From contig NZ_OZ026470.1 of assembly GCF_964019925.1 (NCBI RefSeq), forward strand, positions 744,001 through 808,000: 64,000 nt of DNA. The letters run 5' to 3'. The stretch's first letter is position 1; each line of letters opens with the position of its first letter. The notes under the pieces are model-generated. The model saw only the letters and a program-made list of their open reading frames with translations. It did no database searches and was not told the DNA's origin. Shown here one piece after another: positions 33,129-44,166 of this stretch. Source of the stretch: Spiroplasma endosymbiont of Cantharis nigra. Lineage in GTDB: Bacteria > Bacillota_I > Bacilli_A > Mycoplasmatales > Mycoplasmataceae. The translations under genes were made by a program, and so were the position numbers.

Positions 33129-34457
33129 CTAACTCATTTCACTATTTGCAAAAAGCAATAAGTTTCACGTTCTTTGTGTAAAATCCTTAAGCTGAGTATT
33201 AAATTCTATTCAAGGATTAAACGGTAGTTCCTCTCTGTTTGAGTAGTTATTTGAAGTTTCTTCAATTTTATCAACAATAACTTTATCCTCATTTCCTTCT
33301 TCTGCTTTAATAAATTCAACTCAGTTATTTTGATCATAACTAATATAAATGTATCTATTATCTGATTTTCCTAAATCAAATAAAAAGATTCTTAAATCAT
33401 AAAATGAGTTATATTTATAGGCATAGTAAAGTAAAGACCCTGGACTATCTTGTCTATATTCTTTTCCCTTATTATTAAAAACATTATCTATTCCTTCTAA
33501 TGGTGCTGCTTTTTTTTGATACATTTCAGATTTTGGATCAATGAAATTAATATAATTTAAGGCAATCTCTGCATATATTTTTATTAAATTACTTGCAATA
33601 TAACACTGTAAATTTTCATTATTAGAATGATATTGATTTCAATCTCACAGTTTGAATTGAATAAAACTATCAACTTTATTATCCTGGATACTAATATTTA
33701 ATTCTTTTCTTCTATAATATGGATCAAATACATTTAAAGTTTCTTCTTCACCATTATTAATTTTCTTTTTTGCAAGAAAATTTAATTTAACTACCTGACC
33801 AATATCATTTTCATTAACTTCCTCATTTGTTTTAAAAAAAATATTATCCGTATTATTTAAATTCACTAAGTTAAAATACTCATTTCCTGATTCATCTATA
33901 AAAGAATCCTCTTGATTTATATTAATTATATCTAATATTTTTTTATCACTTATTGAACTTTGATTAACATATAATTTAAATCCACTTTCCTCTAAAGCAC
34001 TAAAATTAGATATTTCATATCTTTCAATTTCATGCAAGGGAGATGCAGATGGGCTATTATGTCCCATTACTTGTAAACCTAAATAAATTGCATCAACACG
34101 TTTACTTTTTATTCTTATTGGTTTTTTTTGCATTAAGTCAACACTAATTTCATCAACATTACCATTTTTAATTCTCTTTGCTTCATTTTCAAGCTCAACT
34201 TTATATTTTCAATCATAAGCAGCTGAGTAAGTTTGAGAAGAGTTTACAAGATTTTCTCAACTTGACCTATATTTTGGTTCTAAAGGAATATCTTTAAAAT
34301 TTAATAAATTATCAAGTGCACCTGATCTACCCTCCTCTTTATTTTTGATTGTAGTGGTAATCAAAAATAAGGAAGAATATAATGGTAATACTGTTAATGC
34401 TGAGATTGCAAATATTAAAAAAATTTTGCTTTTAAAATTAATGATTCCCGATTTCAT
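33129..34457 (-). CDS. unknown anchored exoprotein, first gene of the GH85 operon
   Basis: 442 residues, not recognised. One hydrophobic segment near the N-terminus (residues ~10-34, FLIFAISALTVLPLYSSLFL) with Lys before it suggests a signal anchor with the rest outside the cell. The outer part is rich in Asn, Asp, Glu and Tyr and looks beta-rich. There is no lipobox Cys. The start at 34457 has GAGGT 7 bases upstream. It is the gene nearest the poly(A)-spacer promoter and is 10 bases before the ATPase, so it is likely a surface partner of the transporter or the GH85 enzyme. Confidence 0.7.
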
Positions 34458-34485
34458 TTTTTTAACCTCTTTTATAACTTTTAAA

Positions 34486-34513
34486 ATTATAGACAAAAAA
34501 AAAAAAAAAACAA
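34486..34513 (-). promoter_or_regulatory. putative phase-variable promoter with poly(A/T) spacer
   Basis: Minus-strand -35 TTGTTT (34513-34508) and -10 TATAAT (34491-34486) are separated by 16 bases. A run of 16 A on the plus strand (34495-34510) fills almost the entire spacer and the end of the -35 box. Gain or loss of one base would change the spacer length. The -10 lies 28 bases before the start of the first gene of the operon. Confidence 0.6.
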
Positions 34514-34591
34514 TTCCCTATAACAGTATTTTTCATATCCGCATAATTTTAGCTACTTATAAATTTATTTAATAGCTATTTTAAATATTAA

Positions 34592-34621
34592 AAAAGAAAA
34601 CTCAAAATTAAGTTTTCTTTT
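34592..34621 (-). terminator. terminator of the dnk operon
   Basis: AAAAGAAAACT and AGTTTTCTTTT form an 11-bp perfect stem with an 8-base loop and a T-run on the minus strand. Confidence 0.8.
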
Positions 34622-34709
34622 CAATTTATATAGAATATTTAGAAAGTCCTTTAATAAAAATATTTATATTTATTAAATACAACCTTTATATTGGAAGATT
34701 ATACAAGTT

Positions 34710-35327
34710 TTATTTTACTAATTTTGGATCTATAGAATAAATTTTATTCATAATAAAGTCCATTTTTGTTTCTAAATTGTCTGTTTCCGCATCTACTACC
34801 AAAAAATCAAACATATGTTTTCTTCTTTCAAAGAAATCATCATATTTTTTATTTAATGTTTCTCAATATTGTTTTGGAGTATTAAGTTCTTGACTTCTTC
34901 CTCTCTCTTTAATTCTTTGGATTGCTTTGTTGGTTGAAACTTTTAAATAAATTACCAAATCAAATGTTGCTCTATGCGCCAAATTTGGAATAACAACATG
35001 CTCATAAAAATCAGTGTAAGTTTTATAATCAATATCATTCATTGTTTTTAATTCATGATTAACTGCAACAAAAATTGGGTCTTCCAAAATTGTTCTATCA
35101 AAAATTACATTTTCCAAAGATTTTGCTGCAATTAATTGTTGACTTCTTGCAGTAAGCATATATATTTGCATTTTAAATACATTAGCTTCCATATCTTTAT
35201 AATAATCATCAAAGTATGGATTATTATCAATTGGTTCTGGAAATATTTCATAACCTAGTCTTTTTGAAATCTCTTCACTAATAGTTGATTTACCTGCACC
35301 AACTGTTCCAAAAATAGCTATTCTCAT
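34710..35327 (-). CDS. dnk: deoxynucleoside kinase (dAdo/dGuo type)
   Basis: Salvage kinase that phosphorylates deoxyadenosine and/or deoxyguanosine. 205 residues. P-loop FGTVGAGKST at 6-15, the FPEP acidic substrate motif at 29-32, FDRTILED (DRS-like motif, near 76) and RIKERGR lid near 140 are all present. The start lies immediately after the rluB stop (TAAATG), so it is coupled. A TGA-Trp occurs at KQYWETLN. Which deoxynucleoside is preferred cannot be told. Confidence 0.93.
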
Positions 35328-36077
35328 TTATTTACCCCTCTTAATTTTCAATGAATTATAAATTCCATAAAACTGCTTAATTTCATGTGATTTTAGTTCT
35401 CTAAATTTACCAATTGGTAAATCATCAATTGTTAAAAACTCTATTTGAGTTCTTTTTAATTTTCTCAAATAGATATCTGCTGCAACTAACATTTTTTTTA
35501 CGTGATGTTTTCTTCCCTCTGCAATTGTTAATTCAATAACAGATTCATCATACTCTTCATCATATTTAAGTAATCTTGCTTGAATTGCTTTTGTTTTGTA
35601 ATCATCATCTATAATTACACCATCTACCAATTTTTTAATTTGATACTTATGAACCTTTCCTTTACATAATGCCTGATATGTTTTTCTAAATTCATATTTC
35701 GGATGCATTACAAAGTTTGCAAATTCTCCATCATTTGTCATGATTAAAGCTCCCGATACATCATAGTCAAGTCTTCCTACTGGATATACTCTTAATTTTG
35801 AATCTTTAAAAAATTCTGCTACAGTTTTCCTGTCTTTTGGATCGTGCATTGTTGTTAATACTAATCTAGGTTTGTTAAACAAATAATAAACCTTTTCTTT
35901 ATTCTCATCCAGATTTTTATTATTAATATCAATTTTTACATTTGTATCAAATTTTGAACCCATTTCTCTAATAACAGTTCCATTAACTTTTACTCTACCT
36001 TGTTCAATTAATCTTTCTGCTTGTCTTCTTGAACAATAACCTCTAGTGGCTATTATTTTTTGTAATCTTTCTTCCAT
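35328..36077 (-). CDS. rluB: 23S rRNA pseudouridine synthase RluB-like
   Basis: 249 residues. N-terminal S4 RNA-binding domain (ERLQKIIATRGYCSRRQAERLIEQG split across residues 2-28) followed by the RsuA/RluB catalytic domain with PVGRLDYDVSGALIMTNDG, containing the catalytic Asp near residue 105. EGRKHHVKKML matches the family. scpB-rluB adjacency is conserved in Firmicutes. Its start overlaps scpB by one base. Confidence 0.93.
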   Translation of the reverse strand: MEERLQKIIATRGYCSRRQAERLIEQGRVKVNGTVIREMGSKFDTNVKIDINNKNLDENKEKVYYLFNKPRLVLTTMHDPKDRKTVAEFFKDSKLRVYPVGRLDYDVSGALIMTNDGEFANFVMHPKYEFRKTYQALCKGKVHKYQIKKLVDGVIIDDDYKTKAIQARLLKYDEEYDESVIELTIAEGRKHHVKKMLVAADIYLRKLKRTQIEFLTIDDLPIGKFRELKSHEIKQFYGIYNSLKIKRGK

Positions 36078-36637
36078 TATGAACCTCTATTAAAAATGTC
36101 TTTTTCTTCTTCTATTGCTTCTTTTAGTTTTGGCAACTCATCTAAGCTATTTAAATTAAAATATTTTAAAAAATCATCTGTTATTTTATATAACATTGGC
36201 TTACCAACATCTTGAGATTTTCCAGCTTCTTGAATTAAATTTCTCAATTTTAATTTATAAAAAATTGTTTCACAATTTACACCTCTAATATCTTCAACAT
36301 TAGCTCTTGAAATTGGTCCTTTATAGGCAACTATAGAGAGAGTTTCAATACTTGCTGTTGAAAGTTTTGATTCGGTTTTCACATTTGCTAGTTTTGTATA
36401 ATATTCAGCATTTTCTTTTTTTGTAATTAGTCTAAATTTATTTTTTGCAAATTTTTGAATGTTTAGGCCACACGATTCATCACTCTTATATTTATCAACC
36501 AACTTATCTATTATTTTTTCAATCTCATTTGTACTACCTTCATTTAATATAAATTGCAGATCTTCAATTGTTGTTCCCTCATCGCCACTTACAAATAATA
36601 AACCTTCAACTATTGCTATCTTTTTATTCTTATCCAT
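36077..36637 (-). CDS. scpB: segregation and condensation protein B
   Basis: 186 residues. Kleisin-binding partner of ScpA in the SMC condensin complex. Two winged-helix domains; the second contains LSIVAYKGPISRANVEDIRGV, which is the ScpB signature. It lies 20 bases after scpA in the same operon. Confidence 0.93.
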   Translation of the reverse strand: MDKNKKIAIVEGLLFVSGDEGTTIEDLQFILNEGSTNEIEKIIDKLVDKYKSDESCGLNIQKFAKNKFRLITKKENAEYYTKLANVKTESKLSTASIETLSIVAYKGPISRANVEDIRGVNCETIFYKLKLRNLIQEAGKSQDVGKPMLYKITDDFLKYFNLNSLDELPKLKEAIEEEKDIFNRGS

Positions 36638-36657
36638 AATTTTCTCCTCTTAATAAT

Positions 36658-37398
36658 CTAATTCAAATACTTTACAATAACTGCATCTCCATTTTGAGAA
36701 AGCGTTATAAATTTCTTAGCTGCTAAATCTAAGACAGCCAAGAAAGTCGCTACCATCATTCTAATTGAGAATTCTTTTAATTCAATTAACCTTTCCAAAT
36801 CAATTTCATCAATATTATTATTTTTTAGAAATTCCTTAATTTCTTCTGCTACTTCTTCAGGAGAAACATCAGTTCTATTAATTGTATTAACTTCCATTCT
36901 TTGGAATTTATTCTTCTCAATTGCTTTTAAGAATATATTTGAGAATTTTTCTATATCAATATTATTTTGAGCTAAAGGTAATTCGTCATCATCAATTTTA
37001 GCTATTTTTATTATACTTTTTGTTTTACTAAAAGTCTTTAAAAAATCTTCTTGTTTAGTTTTAAAGAAATTTGTTACTTCTTTAATTTTGTGATATTCCA
37101 TTAATCTGCGTATTAAATCATCTCGTTCTTGATCTTCATAATTTGAATCAACTTCAACTTCTTCTTTTGGAATTAATAGTTTTGATTTCAATTCTATAAG
37201 GTATGCAGCCATAACCAAATATTCACTTGCAATTTCAATATCTAGTAACTCATATTCTTTAATATAGCTTATATATTGTGAAGAAAGTTCAATTAAATTA
37301 ATGTCCATAATATTCATTTCTTTTTCTTTTATTAAATGAAGTAATAAGTCTAGTGGTCCATTAAAATTATTTAGTTGTATTTCATTTCATTTATTCAT
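36658..37398 (-). CDS. scpA: segregation and condensation protein A
   Basis: Kleisin subunit of SMC-ScpAB. 246 residues. The N-terminal FNGPLDLLLHLIKEKEMNIMDI and the C-terminal winged helix FSIRMMVATFLAVLDLAAKK are diagnostic. The start at 37398 is set by AAGAGGT and by the conserved N-terminal motif; Trp4 is TGA-encoded. Ends 20 bases before scpB. Confidence 0.94.
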
Positions 37399-37418
37399 AA
37401 TGTACCTCTTAAATTAAA

Positions 37419-38264
37419 CTATTTTTCTACTCTTAAGGAATCTAATGTTTCTTTGATTTGCTCGTTTGATTGTAAGTATTTATTTAACGCTAGCATTATT
37501 CTACCAATTATTATGAATAATAACTCTAATGAAAAGCAAATATTATATTTATATGCTGGATCAACAAAATCATGTTCAATCGAATTTCTTAACCTTCTAA
37601 TATAATGTCAAGCCTTAGAATAAGTTACTTTTTCAATAATATCTGATAGTTGTTGGAAATCAAAAGCACTCTTTGATAAAAAAGAAATATTTGGTAAAAA
37701 ATCATTCGAAAATCTTAATGACTCACTAGAGTATTTTGTAGGTTCTTTTTTACAATACTTATCATTTAAATGTTTTGCAATATAAGTTAATTTATCAAAT
37801 ATTGTGTAAAGATATTTAAAACTTTCATTTTGCTGATGAAATTCAACTGAACTTACACTATACAATTCTTTAAAATTTTTTAGTGCTTCATATTCTTTTG
37901 ATTTTTCTAAGAAATATTTAAAGATACTTTTTATTTCTACAAAAATTGAAAAATTGAAAGTACTTTCTTCACTACAAATTGTTTTTTCAATTGATTTTTT
38001 TACATTGCTTGTATAATTATGAACATTTTCAGTAGTTAATTTAATTCCACTTGTTTTTTTAAAAGTAATATCTAGATATCTGGCACTATTATCACAATAT
38101 TCAACTAATTTTTCAATAATTGCATCATTTTTGAAAAAAGTCTCATCAATGTAGTTTTGAATAATATCACTATATTTATCAAACTCTATTAAAGATTCAT
38201 ATTCTTTAGAGGCAAGTGTTTTATTAATTTCAACTATATCTCTTAATGTAGTTTTTTCGGACAT
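37419..38264 (-). CDS. unknown helical protein with HEPN-like RxxxxH motif
   Basis: 281 residues, first gene of the scpA operon and 20 bases before it. All-helical in appearance, with no signal peptide or membrane segment. A motif RNSIEH at residues 226-231 within YIRRLRNSIEHDFVDPAYKY fits the R-x4-H active-site pattern of HEPN RNase domains (Cthe_2314-like group). The resemblance is by eye and one motif. TGA-Trp219 lies 4 residues before the motif-bearing helix. There is no antitoxin-like partner beside it. Confidence 0.65.
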
Positions 38265-38350
38265 AATTTTTACCCCTTACTATATTAATTATACATAAAA
38301 AAAATTTATAACCCCATTATGTGTACTAAAATTTAGCTTATAAAAGAGTG

Positions 38351-38356
38351 TATAAT
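38351..38356 (+). promoter_or_regulatory. -10 element of ispG
   Basis: TATAAT 35 bases before the ispG ATG; no convincing -35 hexamer was found at the usual distance. Confidence 0.4.
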
Positions 38357-38390
38357 ATTTGAGTAAAGAAAAGACAATTTGGAGAAATTT

Positions 38391-39464
38391 ATGATAAATA
38401 GAATTAATACACGAAAAGTTATGGTTGGCAATATTGAAATTGGAGGAAATAACAATGTTGTTATTCAATCAATGACAACATCAAAAACACACAATGTTAA
38501 GGAAACTCTAGAACAAATAAATTCACTTTATAAAGAGGGATGTCAAATTGTTCGTGTTGCAGTATTAGGTATTGATGATGCTAATGCACTTAAACAAATT
38601 GTAGATAACTCCCCTGTCCCTATAGTTGCAGATATACATTTTAATTATAAATTTGCCTTAATTGCAGCAGATGCTGGTTGTGCTAAAATAAGAATAAATC
38701 CAGGAAATATTGGAATTGAAGAAAATACAATTGCAGTTGTTGAAAAATGCAAAGAGAGAAAAATACCAATAAGAATTGGAGTAAATTCAGGTAGTTTACC
38801 AAAAAAAATGGTTGCTCAATATGGTTGAACAGCAAAAGCAATGGTTGAATCTCTTAGAGAGCATATTGAGATATTAGAAAAGTATAATTTTAAAGATATT
38901 ATTTACTCTTTAAAGGCAACCGATCCTTTAATGGCAATTGAAGCCTATGAACTTGCTAGTGAAAATTGAGATTATCCTGCACATTTAGGAATTACCGAAG
39001 CTGGTAGTTTATTAAATGGAGCAATTAAATCTAGTTTTGGTTTGGGTTATCTTCTTAAAAGAGGAATTGGAAGTACTATAAGAATTAGTTTAAGTGAAGA
39101 CCCTGTTGAAGAAATTAAAGTGGCAAAAAGATTATTAAATTCACTTGGTCTATTTGAAAATATGGTTGAGGTAATTGCTTGTCCAACTTGTGGAAGATTA
39201 GAATTTGCTCTAAGAGACGTTGTTAAGGAAGTTGAGGAATTTGTAGAAGAACTTCAATTTCCTTTAAAAGTAGCAATACTTGGTTGTGTTGTAAATGGGC
39301 CAGGTGAAGCGAGTCAAGCAGATATTGGAATAGCAGGTGGAAATAAAGGTGGTATTATTTTTAAAAAGGGAAAAATTTTTAAAACTGTTCAACAAGATAT
39401 GTTAGTTCCAGAATTAAAAGAATTAATATTAGAATATTATGAGGAATGAAAAAAGATGCAATAG
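38391..39464 (+). CDS. ispG: 4-hydroxy-3-methylbut-2-en-1-yl diphosphate synthase IspG
   Basis: [4Fe-4S] enzyme of the MEP isoprenoid pathway, converting MEcPP to HMBPP. 357 residues, the short bacterial form. Residues 1-60 carry the TIM-barrel start [23 protein letters not shown] near 100; cluster cysteines in CPTCGR near 265 and [10 protein letters not shown] near 303. The ferredoxin at 16165 is a candidate electron donor. ATG at 38391 follows GGAGAAATTT. Last residues WKKMQ end inside the terminator stem. The rest of the pathway is not in this window. Confidence 0.96.
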
Positions 39465-39475
39465 CATCTTTTTTA
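39451..39475. terminator. bidirectional terminator overlapping ispG stop
   Basis: AAAAGATGC and GCATCTTTT form a 9-bp stem with a 4-base loop; the left arm encodes the last ispG residues and the right arm reaches the stop of the converging epimerase-like gene. Confidence 0.85.
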
Positions 39476-40300
39476 AAATTCAATTTGTAATAAAAAATTC
39501 TTCTCTTGATTAGGTTCTAAATTTAAAACTTCAGGCTTATCTTTTAACTCCTTAGATATTTTATTTTTCATATCAGGTAATCCATTTCAATGTTCAATAC
39601 AAATAAAATCACAATCATTATTTTCTCTTCATAATACTAAATCTTTGAAATCTTTAGTTTTTATTTTAAATTCTATTTCTCCATTATTTAAAATAATATC
39701 TTCATGATAATAATTATCAGTTATATATGATTTACTATTATTAAAATCTAAACCTTTATGTGTAAATTCTTTAATTTCAATATTCTTATTTAAGTTAACA
39801 ATAAGTCCCTTTTCAAATTTATCTGAAAATAAGATTGGCTTATCAAATTTTAAATTTGCTTTATTGAAAAATTTAAAACCAGGATGATGTCCAAGTGAGA
39901 AAAACATAGTTTCATTCTCTAGATTTTTTACAATTATGTTTAAAAAGAAATTATTCTCTATTAAATATAATTCAATTATAATTTTAAATTTAAATGGGTA
40001 TATATGATAAAAATCATTATTTGAAATATATTCTATAATCACCCTACTTTTGCTCTGCTCAGTAATTTTTCAGTTTCTTATTTCTCTAAAAAATCCATGT
40101 CTTTCGAGTTTTAAAGGTTTACCGTTATGTTCTAAATTACCATTTAAATTCCCACAAATGGGAAATAAAATTGGTCAATTTTTCTTTCATTCTGAACTCT
40201 TTTGATATATTATTTCCACATTAGATTTCTTAACACTTTTTATTTCAAAAGGATTAATTTCAAAAATAACTTCAATTTCATCATTAAAAATTTTATTCAT
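39473..40300 (-). CDS. aldose 1-epimerase-like protein (LacX/GalM superfamily)
   Basis: 275 residues with a galactose-mutarotase-type beta-sandwich pattern. SLGHHPGFKF near residue 140 carries the conserved His, and CIEHWNGLPD near 235 resembles the family's ExW..LPD end. It probably interconverts anomers of free or phosphorylated sugars. The start overlaps the end of the MFS-like gene by 8 bases. TGA-Trp is used at four or more places. Confidence 0.75.
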
Positions 40301-41804
40301 AATCTTGATTAATATCCTCCTCTATAGCTTTTAAGTTCAATTTTGTTTTTGTTTTTGCTATAACTCTTTTTTTAATTAACATTTTTAAATTTTTTGTAGC
40401 CGAATTGTACTTATTATAGTCTGCAAATATTTTATTACTCATAAAATAAAATATTAATATTGAAACAAGCACAATCACACAAGCAATTGAGATTATTAAT
40501 GTTGAGAAATTATCAAAGGTTCTTAAAAGTTTTTCAATTTCTTCACTTGTTGAAGTCTCTCTAAAAATAAACAATTGATCTAAATTAGAAAAGTTTTTAA
40601 AAATACCTACTTTTAAACTAGATAAACTATTTTGTGTCACTTCAACAATGAAATATCCAAGAAACATTGAACTGCCAAAAAAACCTGTAATGGGGTTTTT
40701 TTTAGCTCTATAATTTCAAAATACACAAGCTGAAAATAATGAGTAAATAATTTGATTAAAACAAATTCCAGTAAGTATATTTAATAATATAAATATAAAT
40801 GGATTAGAAATAAATGCCATTATTGTATATGCTGAAAATAAAACAAATAGATTAATATAGATTAAATATTTTTGTTCTATTATTTTTCTTAAAACTTTAT
40901 AACTTAATATTGAAGCTAAGATCGTTGGAATTAAATAAATAAATTCATTAATTCTTAATCAGGTCAAAACATTCTCGTCATTTAGATTTAAATTAGTTAA
41001 ATTTAAAGCAATATATAACTTTATAAATAATGAGTTATTTATTGCACTAGTCAAAGTTAATAGAAAAGCCAATGTGTAAATAATAAAAAAAGTAAAATTA
41101 TTCTTCTTAGGTAAATGTTCTAAAACTTCATTATCAAATACTTGAACTAGGTTTTTGTTTTCCTTAATTATAAAACTAAGTACAAAACCCGTAATTAACA
41201 TCGATATTAATAATACATTAAATACTATTGTACTTGCATTGCTATTAGCAACCATATTTACATTATTAAAATAAATTCCTAAAGAAGATGAAAAAGAAAT
41301 AAATATAAATGTAATTCAAACTGAGGGCATAATATATATTCTAAAAAAGCTTTGCTCATTTAAAAATAGAGTAAATAATGTTGAACTTGCTAAACAAAAT
41401 GAAAGTATAATTGATACAATGATTAACATTCATAATGGTAAATTTAGAAAACTTATTAAAGTTAAAACTAACATTAGTAAAACATTACTTATTTGAATTC
41501 AAATTTTTCTATTTTGTATAATTCCTGTAGTAAAAGTTGCAATTGGTTTTAAAATAATTAAAAATAAAAAAGTTGAAAAAACACTAGCTAAAATAAAATT
41601 TGTGGAACTAATATTTTGTTGTAAACTTATCTGATTTTTTATTTCAATGCTTGCATAACCAGCTGCTACTCAAAATAAAATAATTTGAATTAATCATAGA
41701 TAAGTAGTCTTTTGCAATTTCTCTTTTTTGCACAAAAATACCATTGAAATGGCGCAAATTATAAAAAGTATTGGAAATAGAATCATTATATCTCAGTGTT
41801 TCAT
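40293..41804 (-). CDS. MFS-like multi-pass transporter
   Basis: 503 residues with about 12 transmembrane segments and a large middle loop rich in Lys (ENKNLVQVFDNEVLEHLPKKN). It has the general layout of the Major Facilitator Superfamily, but no clear signature motif, so the substrate is unknown. The pairing with the epimerase-like gene suggests a sugar role, which is inference. A basic C-terminal tail of about 45 residues follows the last helix. ATG at 41804 has GAGGTG upstream. Confidence 0.65.
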
Positions 41805-41839
41805 TTTGCACCTCAAATTATATTTTATTACAAATTAAA

Positions 41840-41869
41840 ACTAAAAGGTCATTTAAATGACCTTTTAGT
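41840..41869 (-). terminator. terminator overlapping the stop of the next gene
   Basis: A 30-base perfect palindrome (ACTAAAAGGTCATTT and its complement) that includes the stop codon at 41865 and is followed by T on the minus strand. Confidence 0.85.
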
Positions 41870-43454
41870 GTGAAATTTTTTGATGATTTTGTTCCTTTTT
41901 AGAAACTACTGGGCTGATTTGTTGCTGATTAATTTTTTTAATATCTTTTTTGATTTTTTTAAGTTCATTATGAACTTTAATTAAATAGACACTTGATTCA
42001 TTATTATAATTTTGAATTGAGTCAATTATTTCAACCCTGTTCTCAAGTTGAAAATTATAAAATGCAATCTTTTTATATTGTTTATCACTAATTATTATCA
42101 AATAGAAAACTAAGTAAATTAAGAAAATTAATGTTATTGATATAAATGCTGTCATAAAAATAACATCTATTGCATTATTAAAATTGAAAGTAAATATTAC
42201 ACTTAGATTTAATGTTTTATTTTGAACTCAGTAAACTGAACTTTTTATAAATAGTCCAATTATCGGCGTAATTACCATAGCTAATAATAAAATTACTAAT
42301 CATAAGCTCATTATTCTAAATTTTTTATAAATTTTAGAATTTTTTAAGGCATCTTGATTAAAATTTCTGTTAACTCCAAATAAAGTATTTGTATTATCAA
42401 CATTATTTCTATATTTTTCATTTAAACTATCTTGAAAATTTTGTTGCTTATTGAAGTTTTCAAACAATCTTCTAGTATTCAAAGGTCCAGTTTCCAAAGT
42501 ATCAAAGTGCTTTTCATCAAACTCCTTATTTAAGTTATTTGAAAACTTATTAAGCTCAATTTCTTTTTCAATTACTTCCTTATCTAATGACTCAGTAAAG
42601 TCATTTTTAAATAAGTTTAAATTATTGTTACTTTCAACTTGATTAATTTCTTTAATTAAATCAGAATTCAGTTCTTTTAATAAAAGAGAATTTCTTTCAT
42701 TTAAAGGATTAGATTTTAATTCTTTTATTAAATAATTTTTAAATTTATCATTTTGATTAAAATTTGATTCATCAAGTGATACATTTTCTTTTAATTTTCT
42801 CTTTTCATACTCAATTTCATGCTTTTTAAAATCTTTAATTTCTTGTATTCTATTAATTTCAGATTGTTTTTTTTCTTGTTGTAATTTTCTTGTAGGAATT
42901 ATTTCAGTAGTTTTAGTAGCTACTTCCCCAACCAATTTCAAATCGCTAAATGTCTCACTTATTGGTGAAAGATTTTCTAATGAAGATTTTCTTCTTGGTG
43001 TCAAGTGAACTTTTGTTTCAGGAGTTTGAAAATTTTCAACTAATGTAGATGATGTGTTAGATTTTTCAAATATATTTACTGTTTCATGATTTTCAAAATC
43101 ATCATTTTCAAAATTATCAAAAATAACATCATCTAATGTAAAAGTATTTTCTCCAGTTAAATCAAACAAACTAATATCTTCAGTTTCCTGTGTTATACCA
43201 ATTTCTGAAAATAAAGATTCAATATAACTAGTATCAGTAATTTGATTTTCAGTTACCTCTTTTTGTACTTCTTTTCTTGGTCTTAACTCAATTTGTTGAA
43301 CTTCTTGAGAATTAACTGTTACTATTTGTTGATCTATTAGGTTTTTTAATTTCAAAAATTTAATGAAACTAGAATTAATCTGTCTTTCAATTATTTCTAG
43401 TATTACATAATTTTGACGATTATATGATACAACCATCCCTATACTAAATCCCAT
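41865..43454 (-). CDS. unknown long linker protein with two C-terminal membrane helices
   Basis: 529 residues, not recognised. The first ~60 residues look like a small beta domain (GMVVSYNRQNYVILEIIERQ). Residues ~60-380 are low-complexity, rich in Glu, Asn, Lys and Thr, and probably disordered or coiled. Two transmembrane helices follow (near 390-410 and 435-460), then a C-terminal coiled coil. The start at 43454 has GAGGTG upstream. The layout suggests a membrane-tethered scaffold. TGA-Trp near residue 385 joins the long body to the membrane part. Confidence 0.72.
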
Positions 43455-43570
43455 AAGATACACCTCTAATATTTAGTATATATATAAATAAATGTTTTAC
43501 AACCTTGCTTGAGTGACTTTTATAAGGTATCTTTTAAGTTGAATTGAGGTCAACTATTAGATAAAAAAAT

Positions 43571-43590
43571 AAAAAAAGCATAAGCTTTCT
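43571..43590 (-). terminator. terminator of frr
   Basis: AAAGC and GCTTT form a short stem, followed by seven T on the minus strand. Confidence 0.65.
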
Positions 43591-43598
43591 AATAAATA

Positions 43599-44147
43599 CT
43601 AAATTTTCATTAAATCATTTTCTTTATCTTTTGCCATTTTATCAAGCATATCAATAAATTTATCAGTGTGTTTTTGAATTTGATTTTCCAAATCTTTTTT
43701 TACATCTTCTGGAGATGAACTATCTTTTTTAATTTTATCATTTGCATCTCTTCTTGCATTTCTAATTCTAACTTTAAAACTCTCAAGTTCTTTTAGCATT
43801 TTTTTAACTAGGTCTTTTCTAATTTCTTCAGTTAGTGCTGGTATATTAATTCTTACTAAATCAGCTTCTGCAATTGGATTTAATCCCAAATCAGCCTTAT
43901 TTATTCCTGCCACAACTGCAGCTACCTGACCTTTATCATAAGGTTTAATAACTAACTGTTGAGGTTCAGGAGAAGATACTTGTGAAGTTTGATTTAATGG
44001 TGTTGGAGTTCCATAGAAATCAACCATAACACTATTTAGCATATTTGAGTTAGCTCTACCTGTTCTAATTTTTAATAAGTATTCTTTAAAACTTTCTATT
44101 GTCTCTTCCATACTCATTTCAGTGATATCAATTATTTCATGTGACAT
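43599..44147 (-). CDS. frr: ribosome recycling factor
   Basis: Splits post-termination ribosomes with EF-G. 182 residues. [23 protein letters not shown] (split at residues 26-49) and the C-terminal [14 protein letters not shown] are family signatures. Directly follows pyrH (19-base gap), the standard order. Confidence 0.97.
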   Translation of the reverse strand: MSHEIIDITEMSMEETIESFKEYLLKIRTGRANSNMLNSVMVDFYGTPTPLNQTSQVSSPEPQQLVIKPYDKGQVAAVVAGINKADLGLNPIAEADLVRINIPALTEEIRKDLVKKMLKELESFKVRIRNARRDANDKIKKDSSSPEDVKKDLENQIQKHTDKFIDMLDKMAKDKENDLMKI

Positions 44148-44166
44148 TTTAAAAATCCTCTCTTAT

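Noticed and set aside
24184..34621. Mobile island: transposase, integrase or attachment-site repeats around the glycosidase locus
   Set aside because: No recombinase gene or flanking direct repeat was seen, and the locus is interrupted by the core gene yebC. Transfer remains possible but has no direct evidence here.
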